A stretch of DNA of 37,454 nt from Tannerellaceae bacterium (GCA_031288515.1 JAITRG010000253.1:1-37454); one strand, 5' to 3'; positions 17,617 to 27,378 are shown, numbered from the stretch's first letter. The notes: generated by a model from the letters alone, not told the origin. Numbers and translations: made by a program.

Positions 17617-18461
17617 CTCTCAGCCCGTATCATGCGGTCTTTTCCGGATATATCCCGCTTGAGTTCTACCTTTTTATATCCTTCCCGTTGCAGGAGGCAA
17701 ACCGTTTCGTTGCCGCATTGCGCATTGATTTCAACGTACAGAGAACCGCCCCTGTTCAGTTTATCCCGGCCGAAACGGGCAATTTTACGGTAAAACAGCA
17801 AGGGGTCGTTATCCGGCACATATAAAGCCTGTTCCGGTTCATACAGTAATACGTTCTTCCCCATCCGGCCTTTCTCCCTTTCCATTACATAGGGAGGATT
17901 GCTTACGATCAGATCAAATGTTCCCCGGATATCTTCTTTCGCCCGTTCCGTAGAAAGTATGTCGGTTTGAATAAATGAAACAGCCGTATGGTTTGCCCGG
18001 TTATTCGCTCCGGCCGTTTGTAATGCTTCTTCGGAGATATCAACCGCCACCACTTCGGCGTCCGGCAGGTATCGGCTTAAAGCAATGGCAATACATCCGC
18101 TCCCTGTTCCGATATCAAGCGCGCGCAGCCTTTTCCCAGTAAATTCTTTTAGTATAAGGCCTGCCAGTTCTTCTGTTTCCGGGCGGGGGATCAGCACAGA
18201 GGGATTAACAAGAAAGCGCAGGCCGTGAAAAGTCGTTTCGCCTAAAATGTATTGAATGGGTTCCCACTGTCGAAGGCGTTCTGCAATCCGTTCGATTTCC
18301 TTTTTCTCCGTATCGGATAATTCCTTACTTTTGCACATCAAAAGTTGATGAGGCTGCAAACCGCATACATAAGCCGCTATCAGGCGGATAAAGCTCTTTA
18401 TTTCTCCCGGCGGATACAGGTCTTTTAATGTATGATTAATATAAGCTATGGTTTCAGTCAT
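17613..18461 (-). CDS. prmC: Peptide chain release factor N5-glutamine methyltransferase
   Basis: ALDIGTGSGCIAIALSRYLPDAEVVAVDIS and FDLIVSNPPYV. Start MTETIAYINHTLKDLYPPGEIKSFIRL. Confidence 0.93.
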   Translation of the reverse strand: MTETIAYINHTLKDLYPPGEIKSFIRLIAAYVCGLQPHQLLMCKSKELSDTEKKEIERIAERLRQWEPIQYILGETTFHGLRFLVNPSVLIPRPETEELAGLILKEFTGKRLRALDIGTGSGCIAIALSRYLPDAEVVAVDISEEALQTAGANNRANHTAVSFIQTDILSTERAKEDIRGTFDLIVSNPPYVMEREKGRMGKNVLLYEPEQALYVPDNDPLLFYRKIARFGRDKLNRGGSLYVEINAQCGNETVCLLQREGYKKVELKRDISGKDRMIRAER

Positions 18462-18475
18462 AGGATTAATTTGTG

Positions 18476-18483
18476 CAAATGTA
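18476..18483 (-). promoter_or_regulatory. Putative -7 box TACATTTG for prmC
   Basis: caaatgta on + strand, about 15 nt upstream of the prmC ATG; matches TAnnTTTG. Confidence 0.35.
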
Positions 18484-18492
18484 ATCAAAAGC

Positions 18493-19506
18493 ATGGATAT
18501 ACAAAGCAGGCAGATGCAGGTAAACGAAAAATATATGGCGCGTTGTTTGGAACTTGCCCGTCATGGAACAGGAAAAGTAAACCCGAATCCGATGGTAGGT
18601 TCGGTTATCGTATGTAAAGGAAAGATCATCGGAGAAGGGTATCACCGGGCCTGTGGCGAAGCGCATGCGGAAGTAAATGCCATCGCCTCGGTAAAAGACG
18701 AATCTCTGCTGAAGGAATCAACGCTTTATGTAAACCTGGAGCCTTGCTCGCATTACGGGAAAACGCCTCCTTGTGCCGCATTGATTATCCGGAAACAAAT
18801 CCCGCGCGTTGTCATCGGATGTACAGACCCTTACCCGGAAGTGTCGGGAAGAGGCGTAGAAATGCTGCAACAGGCAGGCATAGAAGTCGTGACGGGAGTA
18901 ATGGAAAAAGAATCATACGCCTTAAACAAGGTATATATGACTTATCAGGCGTTGAAACGCCCCTATATCTACCTGAAATGGGCGCAAAGCGCCGACGGGT
19001 TCATAGATAAAATACGTGAAGACGCCTCGGTAAAACCGGTTATACTCTCTTCGCCCGGCATGTTACAGACAGGCCATAAGAAACGGGCGGAGGTTGCAGC
19101 TATTATGGTAGGTACGCGTACCGCCTTGTTAGATAATCCCTCGCTGACGGTAAGACATTGGGCAGGGACGTCTCCCGTAAGAGTGGTATTAGACAGGAAC
19201 CTGACAATCCCCTCTCATTATCATCTGTTGGACGGCAGCCGGCCAACCCTCGTCTTTACGCAAAAAACGAAAGAAAATGCTCCCAATATCGACTATATCA
19301 CGATCGATTATTCGGAAGATGTGCTAAGCCGAGTTTTATCCCATTTGTATTCCAGGCGGCTCAATTCTTTACTGGTGGAAGGCGGCTCCTTTTTACTGAA
19401 CCAATTCCTGCAAAGAGAACTCTGGGATGAAATACAAATAGAAACAGCCCCGCTGTTTCTAGGCAATGGCGTCGCCGCGCCCGTTTTAGGCAATAGCCGC
19501 TTGTAA
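18493..19506 (+). CDS. ribD: Bifunctional riboflavin deaminase/reductase
   Basis: YMARCLELARHGTGKVNPNPMVGSVIVC... HAEVNAI... LYVNLEPCSHYGKTPPCAALII and a reductase domain with LNSLLVEGGSFLLNQFL. Confidence 0.92.
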   Translation: MDIQSRQMQVNEKYMARCLELARHGTGKVNPNPMVGSVIVCKGKIIGEGYHRACGEAHAEVNAIASVKDESLLKESTLYVNLEPCSHYGKTPPCAALIIRKQIPRVVIGCTDPYPEVSGRGVEMLQQAGIEVVTGVMEKESYALNKVYMTYQALKRPYIYLKWAQSADGFIDKIREDASVKPVILSSPGMLQTGHKKRAEVAAIMVGTRTALLDNPSLTVRHWAGTSPVRVVLDRNLTIPSHYHLLDGSRPTLVFTQKTKENAPNIDYITIDYSEDVLSRVLSHLYSRRLNSLLVEGGSFLLNQFLQRELWDEIQIETAPLFLGNGVAAPVLGNSRL

Positions 19507-19607
19507 TCCGGGTACGGGATAAGTTGGAAACCGGGTATGCCCTTTTGTGAAATCAACTGTATCCTGTCAGGCACAACCCACACTCAATCCGGCAGATTCC
19601 TCACTCC

Positions 19608-19691
19608 AAAACTTTATTTTTTTCACCTGTTGCTTTAAACATAAGCATTTTATTGGAAATGTGACTGAAAAAATGAAAAAAATAAAGTTTT
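19608..19691. repeat. Perfect 18-bp AT-rich inverted repeat, 48-nt loop
   Basis: aaaactttatttttttca (19608-19625) is the exact reverse complement of tgaaaaaaataaagtttt (19674-19691). Confidence 0.9.
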
Positions 19692-20071
19692 TGTAGAGGA
19701 TTAGACATTACTTTTCAACCCTGCCGGCATGAACGTTCCCCCCTCTTCAAGCCCATGCCATTAACCCCATTACACAAGCTTGTCTGGCGCTATATTGCAG
19801 CTTCCAGCCGGTTTATAAGCGCTTGCGTATGAACGGTTATGGCTGAAAGAAGACCGTTCAGCCTCGTTTCAGAAAAAAAATACAGGACCGGCAAAAAGGG
19901 GGGGGAGAATCATTGCGTCCTATTTTCCAAACCATTATGATGCCTTTAGAACGTCCTTGCGACGCCTTTGGTAAACCATTGAGAAGACTCTGATGAAGCA
20001 TTGAGAAGACTAAAAAAAGCGCTATGACGCCTCCAACAGACCATTATTATGGTTTGGTAAAGAGTATATAT

Positions 20072-20115
20072 TGGTTTACTGAAGGCTGTATAATGGTTTA
20101 CTGAAGGCTGTATAA
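20072..20115. repeat. Perfect tandem duplication, 22-bp unit
   Basis: tggtttactgaaggctgtataa at 20072-20093 and 20094-20115. Confidence 0.95.
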
Positions 20116-20330
20116 TGATTTTTTTATGGAATAAATCCCTCTCTTCCGGTTTCCTGAAAGGAAGCTGAACGGTCTTTTTGCAGGATTTTCATACTGTAAA
20201 CCAATCCTTTGCAACAAAGCTGAAAGCTGAAAGGAGAGGTGAAAAGGTATCGTTTAGCGGGGGAGTGTTCCTGTTGAAAAAGCAGTTCCCGGACCGGTAT
20301 CAGGGTTAGCTTCTTTCTTCGCACGTTTTT

Positions 20331-20653
20331 TTAATCTGTTAAAGTAGAATGAGAATTAAAAGTGTTATAAACAGGGTCAAATCCCAAATGCCAATATTCT
20401 CTTACTTTCAATGCTGCTCTTTCAATATCCTCAAATGAAGATATGACAGGCATATCTTTCAGTGGATTTTCAAAATTTGTTTCAATCCCTATGATTTCTT
20501 CTAACCCCAGATATCTGGATAATACATCTTTAGTAGATTCTACTATTTTGTTTTGTTCTTTTACAGGTAATCGGGTTAATTTCCGGAATTCCAATTCTCC
20601 CAACCATTCAAAATGCGGGCCGGCTTGAATCGTTCCGGGAATAACTTGCTCAT
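20331..20653 (-). pseudogene. Remnant of XRE-family regulator / ImmA-IrrE-type peptidase fusion, HTH and catalytic parts missing
   Basis: Starts MSKLFPERFKPARILNG (typical N-terminus of this family), then switches frame directly to (W)LGELEFRKLTRLPVKEQNKIVESTKDVLSRYLGLEEIIGIETNFENPL...SSFEDIERAALKVREYWHLGFDPVYNT, then a short unrelated tail. The HTH block and HExxH domain are absent. Confidence 0.72.
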
Positions 20654-20815
20654 ATATAAATATTTTCTTTTATTATTATAACACTATACGTTCCTGTTCG
20701 GTTGACAAAGGGATTGTATTTATTTCAAATTGTCAATCTGTCATGCCATTTACCCATTTATACTTTCCTTTTGGGTAAAATTGTGTTTTTTAGGGGATTG
20801 TACGGAAGTTTTTCG

Positions 20816-20823
20816 TAAATTTG
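20816..20823 (+). promoter_or_regulatory. Putative -7 box TAAATTTG upstream of the SNF2 gene
   Basis: Exact TAnnTTTG match 40 nt before the ATG. Confidence 0.45.
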
Positions 20824-20862
20824 CATTTTGTAAAATACGAAAATTTTTAGAATCAATCATTT

Positions 20863-23800
20863 ATGGCAGAGAAATTCGGCAAAACCTGGTGGGGCGAGCA
20901 TTGGTTGCGGTCGCTCGAAAATGTGGATTATGATAACCGCTTGCCGCGCGGGGCAAGTTATGCCCGCAATGGAAAGGTAAAGGAAATAAAAATCAAAGAT
21001 AACCGGATAGTTGCCAAAGTGCAGGGAACGCAAAAGACGCCTTACAAAGTTACGGTGATCGTTCCGCCGTTTTTCGAAGAAGACATCGAACGGTTGATGA
21101 CAAAAATTATTGAACGCCCCGCGCTGATTTCCAAACTTCTGAACCGCGAGCTTGATCCCGGAATCCTGACGGTTGCCGAAACGCTTGGATTAAAAGTTTT
21201 CCCACGCCAATGGACCGATTTCAAAATGCAATGCAGTTGTCCCGACTGGGCTGTGCCGTGCAAACATTTAGCATCGGTTATCTATATGATTTCAAGAGAA
21301 ATAGACAATAACCCATTTCTTGTTTTCAGTATTCACAATGTTGATCTGATTGCCGAACTGAAGAAACGCGGCATTGTGATTGACGATTTGAGAAAGAATG
21401 AGATTATGAAATTGGCCGACAGGTTGAAGCCAGCCAAAACGCCAATCGCAAGGGTTGAAAACAGTCAACCCCTGCAAACGGCGGTGTTGGATTTTTCTGC
21501 CCTGCAACCTGTTTCAACCGCTCTTACCCAGCTTTTACCTGATGCGCCGCCCTTTTATCCGTCAGGTAATTTCCGCGAGAAATATGCGGGACAGTTAAAT
21601 CGCGTTACGAAGAACGCTTCTCGCATTTTCTCTAAAAACCTGAAATTCGACGCCGTTTTCCCATCCGGCCAAAAAGACGGGATTACGCGCCGCTCAACGC
21701 TTTCGCTGACGATTGACGCGGATAATAATGTAGAGATTGGCGGGCGGAACCATCAATTTAAAACATTAGACGAGCTTATTCCGGCGCTTTTCGCTCTGAA
21801 TCCCGACCGTTTACCCGATTACGAACCGTCTGTGGAGGCGTTTTACAAGATTCTGCTTGCGGCGTTGCATTTTACGGCAAACGGCGCGATTATTCCGCAA
21901 ATTGTCCAGAAGGAAGATAAGAGCTTCATTATTGGCTGGCTGCCTTCCGTGATTGACAACCGCGTGAAAACGATTGTGGAAAAACTAACGGCGATTTTGC
22001 CCGAAAGCCTGTTGTTTGCGAGGGCAATCGTTCGTAAAAAAGAACAATTATTGCCCGTTGAAAACCAGACGGTAGAATTGCTGTCGTTATTTATCGGCCG
22101 CTTTGTTTTTCGTTTTTCAAATCAGAATGACGATTTGTTCGAAACATTGTTTTTCAAAGGCCATCCGTATAAGTTCGACGGAATTGCCGAAAACGCTTTG
22201 AGTGGCGGGATAAAGGTTTGGCTCGACCGCTATTACCTTACCGCCGAACAGTATAAACCCGTTATTACCGTCTCGGAAACGCTGATGGATGAGTTTGAGG
22301 TTTCGATTTCAGTGGAGGATGCTGCGCAAACGGATCAAATACCTGTGCCGCTCAAACAAATCCTTTCACAAAAACAATACGAAAAGCAGCGTTTTAAAAT
22401 CCTGCAATCCATTTCGCTGCTCACGCCTTTCGTGCGCGGCCTGGATACGCATATCAATCTCGGCGGGAATGAGCCGATCCGTTTTTCGGTCAGCGAGTTC
22501 GCGCCGTTTCTGACGGACGTCTTGCCCGCCATCCGGCTGCTTGATATTAAAATTCTGTTGCCTAAATCGTTGCAGGAGCTTCTGCGCCCGAAAGTTTCGC
22601 TAAAACTCAAACGGAAAGCAACGGAAGGCGGCTTTTTTCGTTTGGATGATTTACTCGCTTTCGACTGGCAGGTAGCGTTGGGCGGCGAACTTATTTCGCC
22701 CGAAGAATTTAACCGCCTTTTCCGCAACGCTTCCAAACTGTTCAAATTCAAGGAAAATTATATTTATGTGGATGACGCCGATTTGGAAAAAATCCATAAG
22801 TCGCTTACTTCTACCAAGCCAATGACGTCATTTGAACTGCTGCAAACGGCTTTGGCGGAAGAATACGAAGGCGCGCCGGTGCGTCTGACAGATGAGGTGA
22901 AAACCCTGATAAACGAATTTACTTCCAACGAAAATATTCCTCTGCCGGAGGGGCTTAACGCTGCGTTGCGACCTTATCAGACACGCGGGTTTTCGTGGAT
23001 GTACCGCAATTCGCGCATCGGTTTCGGCAGCATTATCGCCGATGATATGGGGTTGGGTAAAACGCTGCAAGTGATTTCCATTCTGCTGAAATTCAAAGAA
23101 GAAAACGCGCTCGATAAAAAGAACCGCGCATTGGTTGTTGTGCCGACCGGGCTGCTGACCAACTGGCAGGCGGAAATCGCCAAATTTGCGCCTTCGCTTA
23201 CTTCGCATATCTTTCACGGCACGGCGCGCGATCTCAAAGAGTTTGACGCCGATATATTGCTCACCACGTATGGCGTTTTGCGTAGCGACTACAACGTATT
23301 GAAAAAACAGAAATGGCAGGTAATGATCATCGACGAAGCGCAAAATATTAAAAACGAGGCAACCGCACAGTCGAAAGCCGTAAAATCCATTCCTGCCAAT
23401 ATACGCATAGCCATGAGTGGGACGCCGGTGGAAAACCGGTTGAGCGAATTTTGGTCGATCATGGACTTTACCAACAAAGGTTATCTCGGAACACTCAAAA
23501 CGTTTAAAGAAGATTATGCCACGCCAATACAGGTGTTTAACGATGAGCAGGTCGTGCGGAAATTCAAAAAAATAACCGCGCCGTTTATGATGCGCCGGAT
23601 GAAGTCCGACAAAACGATTATTTCCGACCTGCCCGACAAAATCGAACAAAATCAGTTTGCCGCACTTTCCAAACAGCAGGCGGCTCTTTACGAGAAAACG
23701 ATGCATGCGGCCATGGAAGAAATAGAAGGAGTGGAGGGCAGCGACCAGCAAACGTTGTTCAAACGGCAAGGGCTTGTACTGCAAATGATTTTAGCGTTGA

Positions 23801-24375
23801 AACAAATCTGCAACCATCCTACGCAATTTCTCAAAGACAAAAAATACGACGCCGCACTGTCGGGCAAATGCGAATTGCTGTTTGAACTCTTGGACAGTAT
23901 TACGGAAAGCAGTGAAAAAGTACTTATTTTTACACAGTTCAAGGAGATGGGCGATATGCTCGAAAGGTTTATTGGCGAGCGTTTTGGCGAACGCCCCATG
24001 TTCTATCACGGCGGCTGTAACATAACGCGGCGCGAGGAAATGGTGCAACGTTTCCAGCACAACCGCGCCGACAAAATATTCATTCTCTCGCTCAAAGCAG
24101 CCGGTACGGGTTTAAACCTCACAGCTGCCTCGCACGTCATTCACTACGACCTGTGGTGGAATCCCGCAGTCGAAAATCAGGCTACCGACCGCGCTTACCG
24201 TATCGGGCAGACCAAAAACGTGATGGTACACCGGATGATTTGCAAGAGCACGTTTGAAGAAAAAATTGACGCCATGATTCAAAAGAAAAAACACTTGGCC
24301 GAAATGACCGTCGCCACCGGCGAAAACTGGATTGGCAAGTTGAGCAATAAGGAATTAAGAGAGATATTCGGATGA
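20863..24375 (+). CDS. SNF2-family DEAD/DEAH helicase with N-terminal SWIM zinc finger
   Basis: SWIM motif CSCPDWAVPCKHLA; SNF2 motifs IIADDMGLGKTLQ, IIDEAQNIKN, MSGTPVENRLSEFWSIMDF, LKAAGTGLNLTAASHVIHYDLWWNPAVENQATDRAYRIGQTK. Confidence 0.95.
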   Translation: MAEKFGKTWWGEHWLRSLENVDYDNRLPRGASYARNGKVKEIKIKDNRIVAKVQGTQKTPYKVTVIVPPFFEEDIERLMTKIIERPALISKLLNRELDPGILTVAETLGLKVFPRQWTDFKMQCSCPDWAVPCKHLASVIYMISREIDNNPFLVFSIHNVDLIAELKKRGIVIDDLRKNEIMKLADRLKPAKTPIARVENSQPLQTAVLDFSALQPVSTALTQLLPDAPPFYPSGNFREKYAGQLNRVTKNASRIFSKNLKFDAVFPSGQKDGITRRSTLSLTIDADNNVEIGGRNHQFKTLDELIPALFALNPDRLPDYEPSVEAFYKILLAALHFTANGAIIPQIVQKEDKSFIIGWLPSVIDNRVKTIVEKLTAILPESLLFARAIVRKKEQLLPVENQTVELLSLFIGRFVFRFSNQNDDLFETLFFKGHPYKFDGIAENALSGGIKVWLDRYYLTAEQYKPVITVSETLMDEFEVSISVEDAAQTDQIPVPLKQILSQKQYEKQRFKILQSISLLTPFVRGLDTHINLGGNEPIRFSVSEFAPFLTDVLPAIRLLDIKILLPKSLQELLRPKVSLKLKRKATEGGFFRLDDLLAFDWQVALGGELISPEEFNRLFRNASKLFKFKENYIYVDDADLEKIHKSLTSTKPMTSFELLQTALAEEYEGAPVRLTDEVKTLINEFTSNENIPLPEGLNAALRPYQTRGFSWMYRNSRIGFGSIIADDMGLGKTLQVISILLKFKEENALDKKNRALVVVPTGLLTNWQAEIAKFAPSLTSHIFHGTARDLKEFDADILLTTYGVLRSDYNVLKKQKWQVMIIDEAQNIKNEATAQSKAVKSIPANIRIAMSGTPVENRLSEFWSIMDFTNKGYLGTLKTFKEDYATPIQVFNDEQVVRKFKKITAPFMMRRMKSDKTIISDLPDKIEQNQFAALSKQQAALYEKTMHAAMEEIEGVEGSDQQTLFKRQGLVLQMILALKQICNHPTQFLKDKKYDAALSGKCELLFELLDSITESSEKVLIFTQFKEMGDMLERFIGERFGERPMFYHGGCNITRREEMVQRFQHNRADKIFILSLKAAGTGLNLTAASHVIHYDLWWNPAVENQATDRAYRIGQTKNVMVHRMICKSTFEEKIDAMIQKKKHLAEMTVATGENWIGKLSNKELREIFG

Positions 24376-24504
24376 AGACAAATGCTGCCCGTTGTACGAA
24401 TCCGCCTTCGCCTTCGCCGGGGCTTACGGATGAAAATCGGAACCGCCGATCCGGTAAATCACGAAATCGGGGCTGCCGATTTGGTTATGGAATAAAAAGA
24501 GCTT

Positions 24505-25200
24505 TCAACCGATCACTTTATTTTTGGGCACAGTGGCTACAAACTCTTTTAAATAGAAAGGCTCGAAGTAGGCTATGTCTTCAAACTTGCTGTTAACAAA
24601 CCGTTCATGGGCTAACGCCGCCATGTCTCCGGCAAGCGGGACGATATGATCTATGAAGAGGGCGCGGGGCGAGGTGATGATCTTTTTACATTTAGCGGCG
24701 CCGTTGCCGAAAAAACAAACCCGGTTCGTTTCCAAAAAGGAGGAATAGGTATCTGCTGTTACCACTTCTGCCGAGGTGGGGCGAACGGCGTTCAGCTTAT
24801 GATCATAGATGGCGGCGTAAACTTCCATTCTTCTGGCGTCTAACATGGCGCAATAAAGCGTATCGTCGGGCTGTATGGTTTCTTTGATCGCTTTGTATGC
24901 CATTATATCTAATGTAGGGATGGCTAGTAAGGGGATGTCGTATCCGAAACATACCCCTTTGGCCATGGATACGCCTATCCGCAGGCCGGTATACGAACCG
25001 GGGCCGCTACTTACAGCTACGGCGTCTAACCTGATTCCCTTCTTTTTTGCCCGGGCTATGGCTTCTTCAATAAAAACGCCTGCCAGAGCGGCATGGGAAG
25101 GGCCCTCAAAAGATACTTTTTCAAACTCGATTTTACCATCTACAGACAGCGCGGCGGAACAAACGGAAGTTGACGTTTCAATCGTTAGTACGGATGACAT
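24505..25200 (-). CDS. tsaB: tRNA threonylcarbamoyladenosine biosynthesis protein TsaB
   Basis: LTIETSTSVCSAALS...VSSGPGSYTGLRIGVSMAKGVCFGYDIPLLAIPTLD. Confidence 0.93.
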   Translation of the reverse strand: MSSVLTIETSTSVCSAALSVDGKIEFEKVSFEGPSHAALAGVFIEEAIARAKKKGIRLDAVAVSSGPGSYTGLRIGVSMAKGVCFGYDIPLLAIPTLDIMAYKAIKETIQPDDTLYCAMLDARRMEVYAAIYDHKLNAVRPTSAEVVTADTYSSFLETNRVCFFGNGAAKCKKIITSPRALFIDHIVPLAGDMAALAHERFVNSKFEDIAYFEPFYLKEFVATVPKNKVIG

Positions 25201-25222
25201 ATAATTATCTTATTTCAAAGCA

Positions 25223-25230
25223 CAAAAGTA
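25223..25230 (-). promoter_or_regulatory. Putative -7 box TACTTTTG for tsaB
   Basis: caaaagta on + strand, 23 nt upstream of the tsaB start; matches TAnnTTTG; divergent with the yicC box. Confidence 0.4.
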
Positions 25231-25271
25231 CATTTTTACAGTAGACTTCCATCATAGTTGAAATAAAAAAG

Positions 25272-25279
25272 TACCTTTG
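25272..25279 (+). promoter_or_regulatory. Putative -7 box TACCTTTG for yicC-gmk-nadD
   Basis: Exact TAnnTTTG match, 18 nt upstream of the yicC start. Confidence 0.45.
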
Positions 25280-25296
25280 CGCAAATTTTAATAAGT

Positions 25297-26169
25297 ATGA
25301 TACAGTCTATGACCGGCTTCGGCAAAGTTACCGTCGAACTGCCAACCCAAAAAGTTACCGTAGAGATAAAAACGCTAAATAGTAAACAATTTGATATTTC
25401 AACGCGTATGCCGTTTATTTATAAGGAAAAAGAGATGGAAATACGCAGCCATTTACTCAAATCGCTGGAACGTGGCAAGATTGAATTTTCCATGCAGGTT
25501 GAAAATATCGGAAAAGATGCGGCTCCGCAAATAAACGCGGCTATTGTAGAAAGCTATGTTGCCCAGGTTAAAGATATTGCAGGCAAACTCAATATAGACC
25601 TCCCTTCGGATTGGTTTACGGTTTTGCTGCGTTTACCCGAAGCGCTCAAGTCTGAGATAACGGAAATAGACGAAAGCGAGTGGGAAGCGTTACGGCAAAT
25701 TATCGATAAGGCAATCGCTCAACTGACAGACTTCCGTATCCAGGAGGGGGCGATGCTGCAAAAGCTATTCGCTGCAAAAATAAATAATATAACCCAGCTC
25801 CTTACGGAAATTGAAACGTATGAAGGAGAACGGCTTGAAAAGATTAAAGCCCGTATTTTGGATAATCTGGAAAAAGTGGTATCGACCGATTATGATAAAA
25901 ATCGTTTTGAACAGGAAATGATCTATTACATAGAGAAACTGGATGTAAACGAAGAGAAGAGCCGCTTGGTTAACCATTTGAACTACTTCATTAACACAAT
26001 GAAGGAAGGCCATGGGCAAGGAAAGAAACTTGGTTTTATCGCACAGGAAATCGGACGTGAGATAAACACGCTCGGTTCAAAAAGCAATCATGCAGAAATG
26101 CAGCAAATCGTAGTTCGCATGAAAGACGAACTTGAGCAAATAAAAGAACAAGTACTAAACGTATTATAA
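25297..26169 (+). CDS. YicC family endoribonuclease-like protein
   Basis: IQSMTGFGK start; C-terminal GKKLGFIAQEIGREINTLGSKSNHAEMQQIVVRMKDELEQIKEQVLNVL. Confidence 0.93.
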   Translation: MIQSMTGFGKVTVELPTQKVTVEIKTLNSKQFDISTRMPFIYKEKEMEIRSHLLKSLERGKIEFSMQVENIGKDAAPQINAAIVESYVAQVKDIAGKLNIDLPSDWFTVLLRLPEALKSEITEIDESEWEALRQIIDKAIAQLTDFRIQEGAMLQKLFAAKINNITQLLTEIETYEGERLEKIKARILDNLEKVVSTDYDKNRFEQEMIYYIEKLDVNEEKSRLVNHLNYFINTMKEGHGQGKKLGFIAQEIGREINTLGSKSNHAEMQQIVVRMKDELEQIKEQVLNVL

Positions 26170-26184
26170 TGATTCATCCGTAAA

Positions 26185-26751
26185 ATGCCTGGAAAGTTAA
26201 TCCTGTTTTCCGCTCCTTCCGGTTCCGGGAAATCAACTATTATTAATTATTTATTAAAACAGGATTCCCGCCTGCGCTTTTCTGTTTCGGCTACCAGCCG
26301 CCTTCCGCGTGGCGAAGAACGGCATGGCGCCGAGTATTATTTTCTTTCGCCGGAAGAGTTTCGCAAACGTATTGAAACGGGCGATTTCCTGGAATATGAA
26401 GAAGTCTACCCCGGTACGTTTTACGGAACGCTGAAACAGGAAGTAGAACGTATCCTGGAAAGAGGAGACAATGTGGTTCTTGATGTGGATGTGGCGGGCG
26501 GATGCAGGATAAAAGAATATTACGGAGGCCGGGCGCTTTCTATATTCATCCAGCCCCCTTCTGTTGACGAGCTGCGTAAACGGTTAACGGGAAGGGGTAC
26601 GGATGCGCCCGGGGTAATCGAAAGCCGGATTGCCAAAGCCGAATATGAAATGAGGTTTGCCCGGCGTTTCGACGCAGTGGTGGTTAATGATGACTTGGCA
26701 GAAGCTCAGAAGGAAGCGTTTCAGGTTGTAAAAGCGTTTTTGGATCAATGA
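26185..26751 (+). CDS. gmk: Guanylate kinase
   Basis: [47 protein letters not shown]. Confidence 0.95.
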   Translation: MPGKLILFSAPSGSGKSTIINYLLKQDSRLRFSVSATSRLPRGEERHGAEYYFLSPEEFRKRIETGDFLEYEEVYPGTFYGTLKQEVERILERGDNVVLDVDVAGGCRIKEYYGGRALSIFIQPPSVDELRKRLTGRGTDAPGVIESRIAKAEYEMRFARRFDAVVVNDDLAEAQKEAFQVVKAFLDQ

Positions 26752-27332
26752 AAAAAACGGGTATCTTTTCCGGCTCCTTCAATCCTGTCCATATCGGGCA
26801 CCTTGCCTTGGCGAATTGGCTGTGCGAATACGAATCATTGGATGAAGTATGGTTTCTCGTTACCCCCCAAAGCCCTTTAAAAAAGAACCTCGCGCTGTTA
26901 GATGACAGGGTGCGCTATCAAATGGTAGAAAAAGCCATCGGCGATTATCCCAAATTCAAAGTAAGCGATTTTGAATTTTCGCTACCCAAACCTTCTTACA
27001 CAATAGACACGTTAACGGAACTCCGGAAAGAATATCCCGAACATCTCTTCCATTTCATTATGGGAGCGGATAATTGGTTACTTATCGAGCAATGGAAAGA
27101 TTACGAAACGATCCTCCGTAATTTTCCTGTCATCATCTATCCGCGCCTGGGGTACGAAGTAATCATCCCCGGCAACTATCCTTCCGTCCGGCTGGTAGCG
27201 GCTCCTGTTATAGAAATATCTTCCTCCTTCATACGGCAAGCCTGCCGTGAAGGCAAAAACGTACGCTTCTTCTTGCCGGAGAGTGTCCGCGATTATCCGG
27301 ATTATATGCCTGTTGAGGAGCATAAACAGTAA
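26748..27332 (+). CDS. nadD: Nicotinate-nucleotide adenylyltransferase
   Basis: [56 protein letters not shown]; overlaps the gmk stop (ATGA). Confidence 0.95.
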   Translation: MKKTGIFSGSFNPVHIGHLALANWLCEYESLDEVWFLVTPQSPLKKNLALLDDRVRYQMVEKAIGDYPKFKVSDFEFSLPKPSYTIDTLTELRKEYPEHLFHFIMGADNWLLIEQWKDYETILRNFPVIIYPRLGYEVIIPGNYPSVRLVAAPVIEISSSFIRQACREGKNVRFFLPESVRDYPDYMPVEEHKQ

Positions 27333-27378
27333 ATGACGCCGTTTTTTTATGATTAATAACGATATTATATAATCGAAT

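Noticed and set aside
16440-18461. Overlapping minus-strand ORFs comF, recX and prmC as a possible unusual gene fusion
   Set aside because: Short start/stop overlaps are normal operon packing; comF has a good internal start at 17144.
19480-19583. Possible premature truncation of the ribD C-terminus
   Set aside because: The CDS ends soon after FLGNGVAAPVL, slightly shorter than I would expect, but no alternative frame gave a convincing continuation. Needs an alignment.
22828-23784. 318-aa minus-strand ORF antisense to the SNF2 helicase
   Set aside because: Opposite conserved SNF2 motifs; shadow ORF.
25297-27332. yicC-gmk-nadD cluster
   Set aside because: Common conserved gene order in Bacteroidetes; nothing unusual.
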